Shown here one piece after another: positions 10,647-20,793 of a stretch of 64,000 bases of DNA. The notes under the pieces are model-generated. The model was given only the letters and a program-made list of their open reading frames with translations, was not told the DNA's origin and did no database searches. Location of the stretch: positions 62,001 through 126,000 of the forward strand of contig NZ_QXIO01000003.1 in assembly GCF_003545765.1 (NCBI RefSeq), written 5' to 3'. Made by a program: the position numbers and the translations under genes. Each line of letters opens with the position of its first letter. Position 1 is the first letter of the stretch. The stretch comes from Colwellia sp. RSH04 (GTDB lineage Bacteria; Pseudomonadota; Gammaproteobacteria; Enterobacterales; Alteromonadaceae).

Positions 10647-10786
10647 ATTTAAACTCTAAAAAAAGGTTTTTTATTGTACTTCGACGTAGCATACCTCTTT
10701 TGTAAAAAGAATCTATTCAAAACAAGTACTAAAAATAACTTTCAACACACTTTTGATTACAAAAACATATACCCTAGATGCTTATA

Positions 10787-11185
10787 TTATTCTGAATACA
10801 TGCCCTTCAGTACGATATCCTCATAACCGACGATGCCTAAGACTTTTTCACCATCGATAACCGGAGCTTTAGAAATACCAAAGCGTTCAAATAATCGAGC
10901 ACAATAACGCACATCCATATCTGGCCTAACACCTAAAACAGGCTTAGCCATAATTTCATAAACATTAACACGTTCTGGTGATTTATCCTTACTAATCACT
11001 TGCTTAGCAATATCCGCAAGAGTAAGAAAACCAAATTCATCATGATCATGACGCTTTTCAATCACAAGCGCTTCACTGCCATATTTTTGTGCAACTTTCA
11101 TCGCTTCTAATGCAGTTAACTTACCATCAACCACATGAAATCGATCATTTAACACATCTTTAACTTGTACTAGTTTATGGCTCAT
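10787..11185 (-). CDS. CBS-pair protein of the DUF1538/P-II operon
   Basis: The 132-aa protein consists almost entirely of one Bateman module. CBS1 is at about residues 5-60, with a basic/acidic insert KRHDHDE. CBS2 is at about 70-130 (YEIMAKPVLGVRPDMDVRYC ending in GIVGYEDIVLKG). Such modules usually bind adenosine nucleotides. The start codon overlaps the stop of the P-II-like gene by 4 bp, so it is the last gene of a four-gene operon with two DUF1538 membrane proteins. A role as a nucleotide-sensing regulatory subunit for those membrane proteins is inference from context. Confidence 0.85.
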   Translation of the reverse strand: MSHKLVQVKDVLNDRFHVVDGKLTALEAMKVAQKYGSEALVIEKRHDHDEFGFLTLADIAKQVISKDKSPERVNVYEIMAKPVLGVRPDMDVRYCARLFERFGISKAPVIDGEKVLGIVGYEDIVLKGMYSE

Positions 11186-11532
11186 AGCTCATCCTCAATC
11201 TTTTTATATAATTCACTTACCTGATGCTTAACACCAACCACATCATCAATATCTAAACTGAAGGCAATTCCTGTACCCGCCGTTTCATCAAATTTACCTT
11301 TTTTGTCGATCGTTTCAAGAATATGGCGACAAAGGTGTTTTTCTACCACGAATAACAGTACATCTCGCTGTGTTTCAAGGCTCATCCCAAAAAAAGTCTT
11401 CTTGGTATTTAACCCTTCACCACGGGCATTGTTAATTACCGTAGCTCCCGTTGCGCCGGCTTCTCGCGCTGCTTTCATTACAATATCGGTTTTACTATCA
11501 TCAACAAAAGCAACAATAAGTTTAAAGTGCAT
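11182..11532 (-). CDS. P-II-like nitrogen-regulator-family protein
   Basis: This 116-aa protein has the P-II (GlnB/GlnK) ferredoxin-like pattern, with a beta1 strand (FKLIVAFVDD), a helix, a T-loop region and a C-terminal beta-alpha unit. The T-loop region (NARGEGLNTKKTFFGMSLE) lacks the canonical uridylylated Tyr51 context, so it is a divergent paralogue rather than GlnB itself. It starts 5 nt after the DUF1538 gene and overlaps the CBS gene by 4 bp. By analogy with AmtB-GlnK pairs it may gate the DUF1538 proteins; this is inferred, not shown. Confidence 0.85.
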   Translation of the reverse strand: MHFKLIVAFVDDSKTDIVMKAAREAGATGATVINNARGEGLNTKKTFFGMSLETQRDVLLFVVEKHLCRHILETIDKKGKFDETAGTGIAFSLDIDDVVGVKHQVSELYKKIEDEL

Positions 11533-11537
11533 ATTAT

Positions 11538-12326
11538 TTACTCTCTTTCTTGTTTTATCTTGTTTTGTTTATCAGCATACCACTGACTTAATTGTGCGTA
11601 TGCCATCACAGTGATCATTGGAAATAAACTAGCAAAGGCTATTAAACCAAAACCATCAATAAGTGGGCTTCTTCCAGGGATAGTTGACGCTAACCCAAGC
11701 CCAAGTGCTGCCACAAGCGGCACCGTTACTGTTGAAGTCGTTACACCGCCTGAATCATAGGCAAGGGGCACTATTAATTTAGGCGCTTTAAACGTTTGGA
11801 ATATGACAAAGAGGTACCCTGTCGCAATATAATAATGAATAGGATCACCAACGATAATACGATAAACCCCTAAACTAATCCCTATTGCGACACCTAAAGC
11901 AACTGAAATCCTTAATCCCCAAGGATGTATCGCCCCACCAGAAACTTCATGGGCTTTTATCGCCACAGCCATTAATGAGGGTTCAGCAATAGTGGTACTA
12001 AAACCAATGGCAAAAGCAAAAATATAAACCCAATAAAAATCTGACCAATGAATCTCGCTATAACTTGCGGTGTCATAAATAAATTCGGCACTGGTTAATT
12101 GAGATGCCATAAGTTCACCAAGCGGGAAAAGAGCCTTTTCAAGCCCCATCAAAAAAAGAGTTAGCCCTAACAATACATAGAAAAAGCCAATCCCTAATTT
12201 AACAGGGTTACCTAAAGGCTTTCGAATAACAATAAATTGAAAGGCTAAAAAAATCGTGATGATAGGAATAACATCGTAAAATGTATCAGCGAAGGTCTTT
12301 AAAAACTGGCTTATTAATTCAATCAT
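11538..12326 (-). CDS. DUF1538 integral membrane protein, second copy
   Basis: This 262-aa polytopic protein has about seven hydrophobic segments. It carries the family signatures [37 protein letters not shown] and [19 protein letters not shown]. It is paralogous to the adjacent upstream gene and starts on the next base after that gene's stop. The family is thought to be transporters, but no substrate is established that I can cite. Adjacency to P-II and CBS proteins points to regulated transport. Confidence 0.88.
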   Translation of the reverse strand: MIELISQFLKTFADTFYDVIPIITIFLAFQFIVIRKPLGNPVKLGIGFFYVLLGLTLFLMGLEKALFPLGELMASQLTSAEFIYDTASYSEIHWSDFYWVYIFAFAIGFSTTIAEPSLMAVAIKAHEVSGGAIHPWGLRISVALGVAIGISLGVYRIIVGDPIHYYIATGYLFVIFQTFKAPKLIVPLAYDSGGVTTSTVTVPLVAALGLGLASTIPGRSPLIDGFGLIAFASLFPMITVMAYAQLSQWYADKQNKIKQERE

Positions 12327-13067
12327 TTACCCTCCTGTCACTATGCCGTAAATCATAACGAAAATCATCGGTGTTAGTGAGGCAAATGCGATTAAGCCAA
12401 AGCCATCAATCATAGGGTTTCGTCCTTTAATTGACGAAGATAAGCCAACACCTAAAGCGGTGACTAAAGGCACTGTAATAGTCGAGGTCGTAACACCACC
12501 TGAATCATACGCTATACCAATAATTTCTTTCGGAGCAAAAAAGGTAATGGTTATCACTAAAACGTAACCAGAGATAATAATGCGATGTATTGGCCAGCCT
12601 TTAATAATGCGTAATACGCCTAATACAATGGCAAAACCGACAGAAAATGCCACGGTATACCTTAACCCTGAAGCATATCCTTCCTTAGCTTCCACATTAG
12701 CGAGGATAAGGCCAGCTTCAGCAGCAACTTCGGCCGCTTCATCTGCCACCGCAATTAAAGCGGGTTCTGCGACTGTAGTACCAAAGCCTAAACAAAAAGC
12801 AAAAGTCATTAACCAAAAAATACTGCCTTTTTTAGCTAACGCATGAGCCATGGTTTCACCAATAGGAAACAGGCTCATTTCAAGGCCAATAATAAAAAAG
12901 GTTAGCCCTAAAACGACAAGCAATAGCCCGAGGAGAATATTAAAAAAGTCAGGCAGAGGTTGCTGCAAAACAGCAAGTTGAAAAAAGGCCACTACAAAAA
13001 CTATAGGTAATAAATCTCGCAAACTGTTTAAACAAGCTTGTAAGAAATTTAATAAAGACGATTTCAT
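12327..13067 (-). CDS. DUF1538 integral membrane protein, first copy
   Basis: This is the first gene of the DUF1538-DUF1538-P-II-CBS operon. From the ATG at 13067 it is 246 aa. A GTG at 13100 would add 11 residues, but a GGAGG lies between the two start candidates and supports the internal ATG, although its spacing is long. Signatures match those of its paralogue: [40 protein letters not shown] and [19 protein letters not shown]. The repeated GGVTTSTxTVPLV motif in both copies suggests a two-subunit membrane complex in which each supplies one half. Confidence 0.87.
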   Translation of the reverse strand: MKSSLLNFLQACLNSLRDLLPIVFVVAFFQLAVLQQPLPDFFNILLGLLLVVLGLTFFIIGLEMSLFPIGETMAHALAKKGSIFWLMTFAFCLGFGTTVAEPALIAVADEAAEVAAEAGLILANVEAKEGYASGLRYTVAFSVGFAIVLGVLRIIKGWPIHRIIISGYVLVITITFFAPKEIIGIAYDSGGVTTSTITVPLVTALGVGLSSSIKGRNPMIDGFGLIAFASLTPMIFVMIYGIVTGG

Positions 13068-13400
13068 TTCTTCTAATAAACCTCCGTGGTTGTTTACCAC
13101 TGTAGGCTATTTTTTGCTGAGGTAACATAGGAAAAAAGTCTAATCTCGATAATTAAAGACTTATCATTCACTTTATTGATCTATATAAATAAAAACCTTA
13201 TAGAATTACGAAAAATAGAACGTAACAGTAATAAAAATCAATAATATAGTTATTTGATAATGACTCACTAATAAGAGTAACTCATTGATTTGCAGATAAA
13301 GAAGTAAAGGAAATAAACTGACCTGAAGTTAACTATTCAGATCAGTTACAATTAAGATTCAATAGATAAACTACTTAAGCGTTAACTTAGCTTATTGTCG
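13068..13400. other. Intergenic region, no gene seen
   Basis: About 330 bp of AT-rich sequence separate the DUF1538 operon from the 3' end of the PhoH-type gene, both on the minus strand. It should contain the operon promoter. I see no coding frame and no strong inverted repeat. Confidence 0.5.
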
Positions 13401-14825
13401 TTACAAGTTTTCCTCAGCAAATGAAGCAAGTCGGCTTCTTACCACACCATTGAGATTAATAGTAGAACTACCTGGGAAGTCTTTAAACCTTTCAACAATA
13501 TAAGTTAAACCAGAGGTTACTGCGGTTAAGTAATTACTATCAATTTGCGCAAGATTACCACTACAAATTAATTTCGTTCCTTCACCACAACGGGTAATTA
13601 TCGTTTTTAATTGAGATGCGGTCAGATTTTGACATTCGTCGAGTAGCACAAGTGCGTTTTGAATACTGCGCCCACGCATAAAGTTAACAGACTTAAACTG
13701 AATGTTCGCTTTTTCCATTATATAATCAAGGCTACCATTCATATTTTCATCTTGAGAATGCAACACTTCTAATGAGTCAGTAATAGCAGCAAGCCAAGGT
13801 GCCATTTTTTCTTCTTCGGTGCCTGGTAAGAAGCCGATAGATTCAGCTATTTCAGGGGTGCTGCGTGTAACAATAATTTTGTCATACAGCCCTCGCTCTA
13901 TCACTTGCTCTAATGCTGTCGCTAAAGCGAGTAGTGTTTTACCACACCCTGCAGGCCCTGTAAGAATAACGAGTTCAATATTGGGATCTAACAAGGCATC
14001 CATGGCCATGCCTTGATAAATATTTTTTGGATGAATACCCCACGCATTTTTCCCCATTAAACGCTCATAACTTAAATCTAGCATTGATATTTTTTCATCA
14101 TCAAAACCCGTGACTTTTGCTGCAAAATGTTCTGTTTCATCGATAAGGTATTCATTAATGTAAGTAAGAGGCAAAGTAGATTTATCAATAATATGAGAGG
14201 TTTGTCTACCTTCTGTTTCGCTTTCGCATGCACTGACTTGTTGCCAAAAATCACCTTCAAATTGATGGTAACCTTTCGTTAAAAATTTAATATCATCAAT
14301 CAATTGGTCGGTTCGATAATCTTCAACATGCGCCAACCCTGCACCTTTGGCCTTAAGGCGCATATTTATATCTTTTGTCACTAACACTATCTTTTTGTTA
14401 GGATTTTTTTTCTGGATATGCAGTGCAGCATTAATAATACGGTTATCATTTTCATTAAAAGACAAGGTATTCGCTGTCTGTTCCAATGAATAATCATTGA
14501 TAATAGATAAACACCCGCTCGGGTGCTGTTCATCATTTTGTGGTAACTTCACCCCTGCTAAAACTTCTTCTGGACTCGCATTTGATAAGGTATCTTCAAG
14601 TGCACGAATAGCTACACGAGCATCTCTTGAAACATCTTTGCGCCTATCTTTTATTGAATCTAATTCTTCGAGTACCGTCATTGGCACAACCACGTCATGC
14701 TCTTTAAATGATAAAAAGGCAAACGGTTCATGAAGTAAGATATTGGTATCTAAAAGGTAGATAATAGGTTGTTCGAGTGAAGTACTTGGTGTCGCTTTTT
14801 CATTATTCATATTCTTCTCAGCCAT
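13401..14825 (-). CDS. PhoH-family PIN domain-ATPase
   Basis: This cytoplasmic protein of about 474 aa combines an N-terminal PIN ribonuclease-like domain with a C-terminal PhoH P-loop ATPase. The PIN acidic motif is YLLDTNILLHEP near residue 25, with MTVLEELDSI and a second acidic LVTKDINMR. The ATPase has Walker A GPAGCGKTLL near residue 290, Walker B ALVLLDECQN and GEGTKLICSGNLAQID. The architecture matches the YlaK/PhoH2 group, proposed RNA-unwinding and -cleaving proteins. The ATG at 14825 is chosen because GGAGA lies 6-7 nt upstream; a start at 14831 is less well placed. Confidence 0.92.
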   Translation of the reverse strand: MAEKNMNNEKATPSTSLEQPIIYLLDTNILLHEPFAFLSFKEHDVVVPMTVLEELDSIKDRRKDVSRDARVAIRALEDTLSNASPEEVLAGVKLPQNDEQHPSGCLSIINDYSLEQTANTLSFNENDNRIINAALHIQKKNPNKKIVLVTKDINMRLKAKGAGLAHVEDYRTDQLIDDIKFLTKGYHQFEGDFWQQVSACESETEGRQTSHIIDKSTLPLTYINEYLIDETEHFAAKVTGFDDEKISMLDLSYERLMGKNAWGIHPKNIYQGMAMDALLDPNIELVILTGPAGCGKTLLALATALEQVIERGLYDKIIVTRSTPEIAESIGFLPGTEEEKMAPWLAAITDSLEVLHSQDENMNGSLDYIMEKANIQFKSVNFMRGRSIQNALVLLDECQNLTASQLKTIITRCGEGTKLICSGNLAQIDSNYLTAVTSGLTYIVERFKDFPGSSTINLNGVVRSRLASFAEENL

Positions 14826-15179
14826 AAGCAATCTCCATGATTAACTGACAAAACCGATACAAAAAAATAAACACATTGAGAAAATAAGCTTTTCTTTTAA
14901 CGCCATGTTAATTATAGCTTATTACAAATTATTGCTTGAGTTATTCAATCAAAGATAATTAAAAATAATTAAAAATATCTCGATCACCCACTCTTTTCTA
15001 ATTTGCTCTCCTTCACAGTGCCAGTAAAATTATGAACTAGCAAGTAGATTTTTTAGTGATTTTAGTTATTTTTTTAATGATCACTTCTATGATTAAGAGT
15101 ACTATAGCGCCCCTTTTTTATCCCTGAATTATTAAGGGATTCTAGTTAGCCATTTTTAAGCAGTTGGAGAGAACTTTCT
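14826..15179. other. Divergent promoter region phoH / rapA
   Basis: This 350-bp region separates two divergent genes, so it should carry both promoters. Visible elements are a TACTAT -10-like box near 15098 and a small TCCCT/AGGGA hairpin in the rapA leader (about 15121-15139). GGAGAG about 9 nt before the rapA ATG is its ribosome-binding site. No ORF with coding character was found. Confidence 0.5.
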
Positions 15180-18098
15180 ATGCCATTTCAACCCGGTCAA
15201 CGTTGGATTAGTGACAGTGAATCAGATCAAGGTTTAGGTACCGTAACAGGTGTTGAACACCGTTTTGTCAATATAATGTTTACTGCAACGGGTGAGTCTC
15301 GCCAATATGCTAAAGAAAATGCACCATTAACACGCGTTATTTTTAATAAAGGCGACTTTATTCCAAGCCACGAAGGTTGGATGCTAAAAGTTGAAAGTGC
15401 AACGGAAGATAATGGGCTACTCACTTATCAAGGTATTCGACAAGACAACTCAGAAGAAGTCGCTTTAAAAGAGGTGATGATAGATCACTTTATAAAATTT
15501 AATAAACCGCACGATAGATTACTCAATAGCCAAGTAGATCGATTAGACTGGTTTAGACTTCGTAAAGACTGCTTAGAGCATCAATTTCAGCAACAACAGT
15601 CAGATTTAGTAGGTTTAACAGGTGGTCGCGTTAGCTTAATCCCTCATCAGTTATATATTGCCGATGAAGTTGGTAATCGATTTGCTCCTCGAGTATTACT
15701 TGCCGATGAAGTCGGTTTAGGTAAAACCATTGAAGCTGGCCTTATTATTCACCAACAACTTGTTACGGGTCGAGCAAAGCGTGTGTTAATTATTGTACCT
15801 GAATCATTAATGCACCAATGGTTAGTCGAAATGCTGCGACGTTTTAATTTAAAATTCAGTATATTCGATGCAGACCGTTGTGTTGAAACCGCTGGTGATG
15901 AAAGCGAACAAACTAACCCTTTTAGTACCGAACAATTAGTACTGGTAAATTTAGGTTTTATCACCGATAACCCAGAATGGTATGATGCATTAATTAGCGA
16001 AGATTGGGATTTAATGGTGGTTGATGAAGCACATCACCTTAACTGGGAACAGGGTAACCCAAGCCTTGAATATCAATGTGTTGAACAATTAGCGCAAGTA
16101 ATACCAGGCGTGTTATTACTCACAGCAACACCTGATCAACTAGGCCATGAAAGTCATTTTGCTCGATTACGTTTACTCGACTCTGATCGTTTCTTCGATT
16201 ATGAAAAATTTACTGAGGAAGAGTCTCACTATAGCGAAGTTGCCGATGCAGCCAATGCCTTAGTTGAAGGCGAAAAGCTAGCGGATGATCAAGAATCAAC
16301 GTTAATACAATTATTAAAAGAGTCTGATATTTCAGAGCTGCTGGCTCAATTAAACGCAACAGATGAAAAGGCACAGACATCAGCAAGAAAACAATTACTT
16401 AGCCAGTTATTAGATCGTCACGGTACTGGCAGAATTCTGTTTCGTAATTCTCGCAATACTATTAAAGGCTTTCCTGCAAGACACCTTGTTCCTGCACCGC
16501 TCACTATGCCTGAGCAGTACCAAGAAAGCATTAATGAATTTATGCTAAGTGATTGCCCAGAATCACTGATTAATTCTAAGCAAGCAAAAACCGTGTTTAC
16601 CCCTGAAATACTGTTTGGTTTAGACCATCAAACTGATTTTTGGACTGACTTTGATCCGCGGGTTAATTACTTAATTGATTTACTACAATCACTAAACAAA
16701 GAAAAAGTCTTAGTGATTTGTGCTCATGCACAAACAGCCATTGATTTAGAAGCGGCATTGCGCGTTAAAGAAGGTATTCGTGCAGCGGTTTTCCATGAAG
16801 GTCTATCTATTTTTGAGCGAGACAGAGCTGCTGCTTATTTTGCCCAAGACGAAGACAGTGCGCAATTGTTGCTATGTTCTGAAATTGGTAGTGAAGGTCG
16901 AAACTTTCAGTTTGCCCATCATCTAGTGTTATTCGATTTACCAAGTAACCCTGACCTACTAGAACAGCGTATAGGTCGCCTTGATCGTATCGGTCAAACG
17001 CAAGAAATTCGTTTACATGTGCCTTATTTTGAAAATTCAGCGCAAGCATTACTGTTTGATTGGTATCATCAAGGTATGCAAGCATTTGAACATACTTGTA
17101 TTACGGGTCGAGTGGTATATGAAGCTTTCGGTAAGCAGTTATTGGCTCTTGCTCTCAGTGGAGAACAAAACTCAACAAGCACCGAGCAACTTATTACCGA
17201 TAGCTGGCAAAAGCATTTAGCCGTTAAAACTGAACTAGAATCGGGTCGTGATAAGCTACTTGAGCTTAACTCTTCTGGTCAAGGTCGTTCTCATGAATTA
17301 GTCGATAAAATTGCCAACGTAGATCAACAAATTGATCTACCGCAGTTTATGTTCCAAGCCTTAGATGTTTTTGGTGTGCAACAAGACGATAAAGCTGATA
17401 ATGCTATTGCCTTAAATCAAAGTGAACATATGCTCAATAGTAATTTTCCTTGTTTACCAGAAGATGGCACAACAATTACCTTTAATCGTGAAACCGCTTT
17501 AGTTAATGAAAACTATCAATTATTAACTTGGGATCACCCAATGGTACGTGGCGTTATGGACCTCGTACTTAGCGATGAAATAGGTAACGCGAGTATCGGT
17601 TTATTAAAAAATGAAGCCTTACCTGTCGGGACTTTCTTCCTTGAGTGCTTATTTACTGTTGAAGCCACTGCACCTGCACATTTACAGTTAAATCGCTATT
17701 TACCAACCACACCAATTCGTATTTTGGTCGATAAAAAAGGCAATAACCTTGCAGACAAAGTCAGTGAGGCCGTTCTTGATAAACAGTTAGCGCCAGTGAA
17801 AAAACAAATGGCATTACAGTTAATTAAAGCGCTAAAATCGCAAATTGGTCCGTTAGTCACAAAGGCTGAAGCACATGCTGAAAAAAATATCAGCGAAGTA
17901 CAAGTAAAAGCCCTAGCAAGTATGCAAGATAAATTAAGCCAAGAGCACCAACGATTAACCGCATTAAAAGCGATTAACCCAAGTGTTCGACAAGCAGAAT
18001 TAGATTTTATTGTGCATCAGCAAGAAGAGCTTACTCATTACATTGAGCACGCTCAGCTTACCTTTGAAGCTATTCGCATGATAGTAGTGACTCACTAA
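15180..18098 (+). CDS. rapA: RNA polymerase-associated SNF2 ATPase RapA (HepA)
   Basis: RapA recycles RNA polymerase by ATP-driven remodelling of stalled or post-termination complexes. The 972-aa length matches the family. N-terminal Tudor-like domains (residues 1-110) precede the SWI2/SNF2 motor with Walker A in LLADEVGLGKTIEAGLI (about 174-190) and the DEAH box VVDEAHHLNW. Helicase motifs V-VI are LLLCSEIGSEGRNFQFAHH and QRIGRLDRIGQ. The start is supported by GGAGAG. It is followed 22 nt later by the RluA-family gene, as in E. coli. Confidence 0.97.
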   Translation: MPFQPGQRWISDSESDQGLGTVTGVEHRFVNIMFTATGESRQYAKENAPLTRVIFNKGDFIPSHEGWMLKVESATEDNGLLTYQGIRQDNSEEVALKEVMIDHFIKFNKPHDRLLNSQVDRLDWFRLRKDCLEHQFQQQQSDLVGLTGGRVSLIPHQLYIADEVGNRFAPRVLLADEVGLGKTIEAGLIIHQQLVTGRAKRVLIIVPESLMHQWLVEMLRRFNLKFSIFDADRCVETAGDESEQTNPFSTEQLVLVNLGFITDNPEWYDALISEDWDLMVVDEAHHLNWEQGNPSLEYQCVEQLAQVIPGVLLLTATPDQLGHESHFARLRLLDSDRFFDYEKFTEEESHYSEVADAANALVEGEKLADDQESTLIQLLKESDISELLAQLNATDEKAQTSARKQLLSQLLDRHGTGRILFRNSRNTIKGFPARHLVPAPLTMPEQYQESINEFMLSDCPESLINSKQAKTVFTPEILFGLDHQTDFWTDFDPRVNYLIDLLQSLNKEKVLVICAHAQTAIDLEAALRVKEGIRAAVFHEGLSIFERDRAAAYFAQDEDSAQLLLCSEIGSEGRNFQFAHHLVLFDLPSNPDLLEQRIGRLDRIGQTQEIRLHVPYFENSAQALLFDWYHQGMQAFEHTCITGRVVYEAFGKQLLALALSGEQNSTSTEQLITDSWQKHLAVKTELESGRDKLLELNSSGQGRSHELVDKIANVDQQIDLPQFMFQALDVFGVQQDDKADNAIALNQSEHMLNSNFPCLPEDGTTITFNRETALVNENYQLLTWDHPMVRGVMDLVLSDEIGNASIGLLKNEALPVGTFFLECLFTVEATAPAHLQLNRYLPTTPIRILVDKKGNNLADKVSEAVLDKQLAPVKKQMALQLIKALKSQIGPLVTKAEAHAEKNISEVQVKALASMQDKLSQEHQRLTALKAINPSVRQAELDFIVHQQEELTHYIEHAQLTFEAIRMIVVTH

Positions 18099-18120
18099 CA
18101 ACAAAAAAAGTAATAAATCC

Positions 18121-18789
18121 ATGGCTGCAAACCCTGATTTTATATATCAACCACCAATGTCACCATATCTTGATATCATTTATCAAGATGATGATATTGT
18201 TGTTGTAAATAAAGCCAGTGGTTTGTTGTCTGTACCGGGACGATTACCTGAGCACCAAGATTGTTTACAACACAGAGTACAAAGAGTGCTGCCTACCGCC
18301 ACAATCGTTCATCGACTCGACATGGCTACTTCTGGCATTATTTTACTGGCCTTAAATAAGAAAGCCCATGTTGCAATAAGCCAGCAATTTGAGAAACGAA
18401 AAACCAGTAAACGTTATATTGCCCGTGTATATGGTCAGTTAAAAGAATCGCAAGGGAGTGTTGATTTACCGCTGATTTGTGATTGGCCTAATCGGCCGAA
18501 GCAAAAGGTTGATTTTGACTCAGGCAAACCTTCATTAACGCACTATCAAGTGCTATCAGAAGAGCCTGAAACAACCTTAGTAGAATTAACACCGGTAACA
18601 GGACGCTCTCATCAGCTTCGTGTTCACATGTTGGCATTAGGCCATCCTATTTTAGGAGATAGGCTTTATGCCCATGAAGAGGCATTAAAGGCAAGTAATA
18701 GATTACAATTACATGCGCAAAAACTCACTATATATCACCCTGTAAGCAATGAAGTGATTGAATTTAGCGCTGCTTGCTCATTCTCTTAA
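18121..18789 (+). CDS. rluA: RluA-family rRNA/tRNA pseudouridine synthase
   Basis: The 222-aa protein matches E. coli RluA in size and position behind rapA. The catalytic Asp lies in HRLDMATSGIILLAL near residue 67. The other family motifs are RYIARVYG and the C-terminal VTGRSHQLRVHMLALGHPIL. RluA isomerises U746 in 23S rRNA and U32 in several tRNAs. It has no S4 domain, as expected for RluA as opposed to RluC or RluD. The call rests on both sequence and synteny. Confidence 0.92.
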   Translation: MAANPDFIYQPPMSPYLDIIYQDDDIVVVNKASGLLSVPGRLPEHQDCLQHRVQRVLPTATIVHRLDMATSGIILLALNKKAHVAISQQFEKRKTSKRYIARVYGQLKESQGSVDLPLICDWPNRPKQKVDFDSGKPSLTHYQVLSEEPETTLVELTPVTGRSHQLRVHMLALGHPILGDRLYAHEEALKASNRLQLHAQKLTIYHPVSNEVIEFSAACSFS

Positions 18790-18976
18790 ACAAGTCACAG
18801 TGGTTTTATCAAGCTAAACGCTAAGAGTTCATTTCATTAATTCACTTAGTATAATTAATCTTTTCGCTTTACTCGCCGATAAAAACTCAGTAAAACAACG
18901 AATACCACGTTTATTACTTAGCATCGTCATAACAAGCGAATAAAACGCTAATCAACCACCGTTAGTAGGATTATCT

Positions 18977-19936
18977 GTGCAATTCAATCATATATTCTTT
19001 ATCTCGCTATTATCTTTTATGCCTTTGATGACGATGGCACAGCAACAGGATGCACAAAAGTCAGAACAAACGACTCAACAACAAGCATCTCAAAAAGAAA
19101 ATGAACAGAACAAAGCATCCTCTACTTCAGAAAATATCAGTTCGGCAGAAAAAAATGCAATCAAGCAACCTATGCCAATAAAAACGTCGACACTTCAGAA
19201 ACAAGATTTAAAGCATTACTTGGCAAAAGAACATATCTCACCCTTACTTGTAGGGCCAACAGAGTACGTTACGCTAGTTAAAAACTACACTAATGCAAAT
19301 AGCAAAGGCGTAGCCATTTTACTTCCCGATTGGCAACAAGGTGCTACCAACCCAAAAGCAATTAATTTTTTAGCAAACACTTTGCCAGATCATGGTTGGA
19401 CGACCATATCTATTCAGCCTAATAATAAACCTGATAATTACCCGTCTGTCGCTATCAAAACAAGTGAAAAAGTCGAGGCGAATAAAAAAGCAATCAAGAC
19501 ATATAAAGAAGGTTTTAGTTCACTTATACAAGCGGTTATGAATAAAGCGAAGGAATATCCCGGTATAGTGATCATAATTAGTCAAGGAATGCATAGCACA
19601 CTATTAGTCGATCTTTTTAATCAAGAAAACTATGAACCTGCCAATGCTGTAATTTTGTTAAGTAGTTATGTTGATACAAGCGCAGAATTTGCGTTTAAAG
19701 AAAATAAACTCTTCGCCGAACAACTCGCCATGAGTGAATATCCGGTGTTAGATTTACTCTTAAAAAATGATCATCCGCAAACAATTACTTATGCAAAGCA
19801 AAGAAAATCTATTGCAGAACAAGAAATGAAAGTTTATTACCGCCAAAGACAGTTAAATAATACCGTCACTGGCTATTATCCTGAGACTGAACTCTTAAGC
19901 CAAATTCGCAGTTGGTTAAAAGCCGTAGGTTGGTAA
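18977..19936 (+). CDS. Exported DUF3530-like protein
   Basis: This 319-aa protein begins at a GTG, chosen because AGGA lies 6 nt upstream and because it gives a clean signal peptide (FFISLLSFMPLMTMAQ). A Gln/Glu/Lys-rich low-complexity linker (residues 22-65) follows. An alpha/beta-hydrolase-like region then starts at about 95 (GVAILLPDWQQG) and includes GIVIIISQGMHSTLLVDLF, where the usual nucleophile-elbow GxSxG is replaced by SQGMHS. It resembles DUF3530 periplasmic proteins of unknown role. It sits inside the rapA-rluA-djlA cluster, where E. coli has no such gene. Confidence 0.75.
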   Translation: MQFNHIFFISLLSFMPLMTMAQQQDAQKSEQTTQQQASQKENEQNKASSTSENISSAEKNAIKQPMPIKTSTLQKQDLKHYLAKEHISPLLVGPTEYVTLVKNYTNANSKGVAILLPDWQQGATNPKAINFLANTLPDHGWTTISIQPNNKPDNYPSVAIKTSEKVEANKKAIKTYKEGFSSLIQAVMNKAKEYPGIVIIISQGMHSTLLVDLFNQENYEPANAVILLSSYVDTSAEFAFKENKLFAEQLAMSEYPVLDLLLKNDHPQTITYAKQRKSIAEQEMKVYYRQRQLNNTVTGYYPETELLSQIRSWLKAVGW

Positions 19937-19974
19937 TTAACCGAATGTAGATAAACTAAGCTTACTGCTTGAGG

Positions 19975-20793
19975 TTACTTAGATTGCTTCACAATAACAT
20001 CATAAGCCGCTTGAATATCTTGTGCTTTTTCTTTAGCACTTTCCATCATTTCAGGAGGAAGTCCTTTTGCGATTAACTTGTCAGGATGATGTTGAGACAT
20101 CAATTTCTTATAGGCTTTTTTGATGTCTTTCATTGGTGTATTTTTATCAACACCTAACACTTTATAAGCATGACCAATTTGCTGTTCACTTTTAACCCCT
20201 TGGCCACCTTGATATTGTTGATACCCGCCTTGTTGATGAAAGGCTGCACCGGCAATGATCATTTCTAATAAATTGTCTAACTCTCTAGCTGAATAACCTA
20301 AGTGTTTCGCTATGGTATGCAGAACTGTTCGCTCTTGGGCATCAAGCTCTCCGTCAGAAAAGGCAACTTGTATTTGTATTTCTAAGAACATTAGTAACAA
20401 GTCATGGCGGTTACCCATTAACCGTTTAAATTTTCTTAATCGCTCTTTTAAGGGAAAACTTGTCGATTTACCTTCACGAAATGCATCTTGTGCTTGCTGT
20501 TTTAACTCATGGGTTAACCCCAGCTTTGTCATATACGCACTTGCAAATGCTATTTCATGACTTGTAACTTGACCTTTCGCTTTGGCGACATTTCCCATGA
20601 CGGAAAAGGTCGTATAGAAAAACGCTGCTTGACGAGAGACTTCATCTTCTCTTCCTCCGTCAACACCATTGAAATCAAAGCCTCTACCTTTATCAAACAA
20701 ATGGCCTAGCCAAGTACCAACTAATGCCCCGATAATAGTTTTACTCAGCATAAAACCAAAGATAAACCCTAATATTTTTCCCCATATACGCAT
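19975..20793 (-). CDS. djlA: DnaJ-like membrane co-chaperone DjlA
   Basis: DjlA is a type III J-protein anchored by a single N-terminal TM helix and stimulating DnaK at the inner membrane. The 272-aa protein has a Gly-rich TM (residues 5-31, GFMLSKTIIGALVGTWLGH), a TerB-like helical domain at about 60-190, and a C-terminal J domain at about 207-272 with the essential HPD in SQHHPDK. It is encoded opposite to its neighbours and is convergent with the DUF3530 gene, as djlA is often inverted relative to lptD. Confidence 0.95.
   Translation of the reverse strand: MRIWGKILGFIFGFMLSKTIIGALVGTWLGHLFDKGRGFDFNGVDGGREDEVSRQAAFFYTTFSVMGNVAKAKGQVTSHEIAFASAYMTKLGLTHELKQQAQDAFREGKSTSFPLKERLRKFKRLMGNRHDLLLMFLEIQIQVAFSDGELDAQERTVLHTIAKHLGYSARELDNLLEMIIAGAAFHQQGGYQQYQGGQGVKSEQQIGHAYKVLGVDKNTPMKDIKKAYKKLMSQHHPDKLIAKGLPPEMMESAKEKAQDIQAAYDVIVKQSK

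Noticed and set aside
16807-17085. Antisense frame inside rapA
   Set aside because: It lies fully within the conserved helicase region of rapA and has no recognisable motif; a shadow frame.
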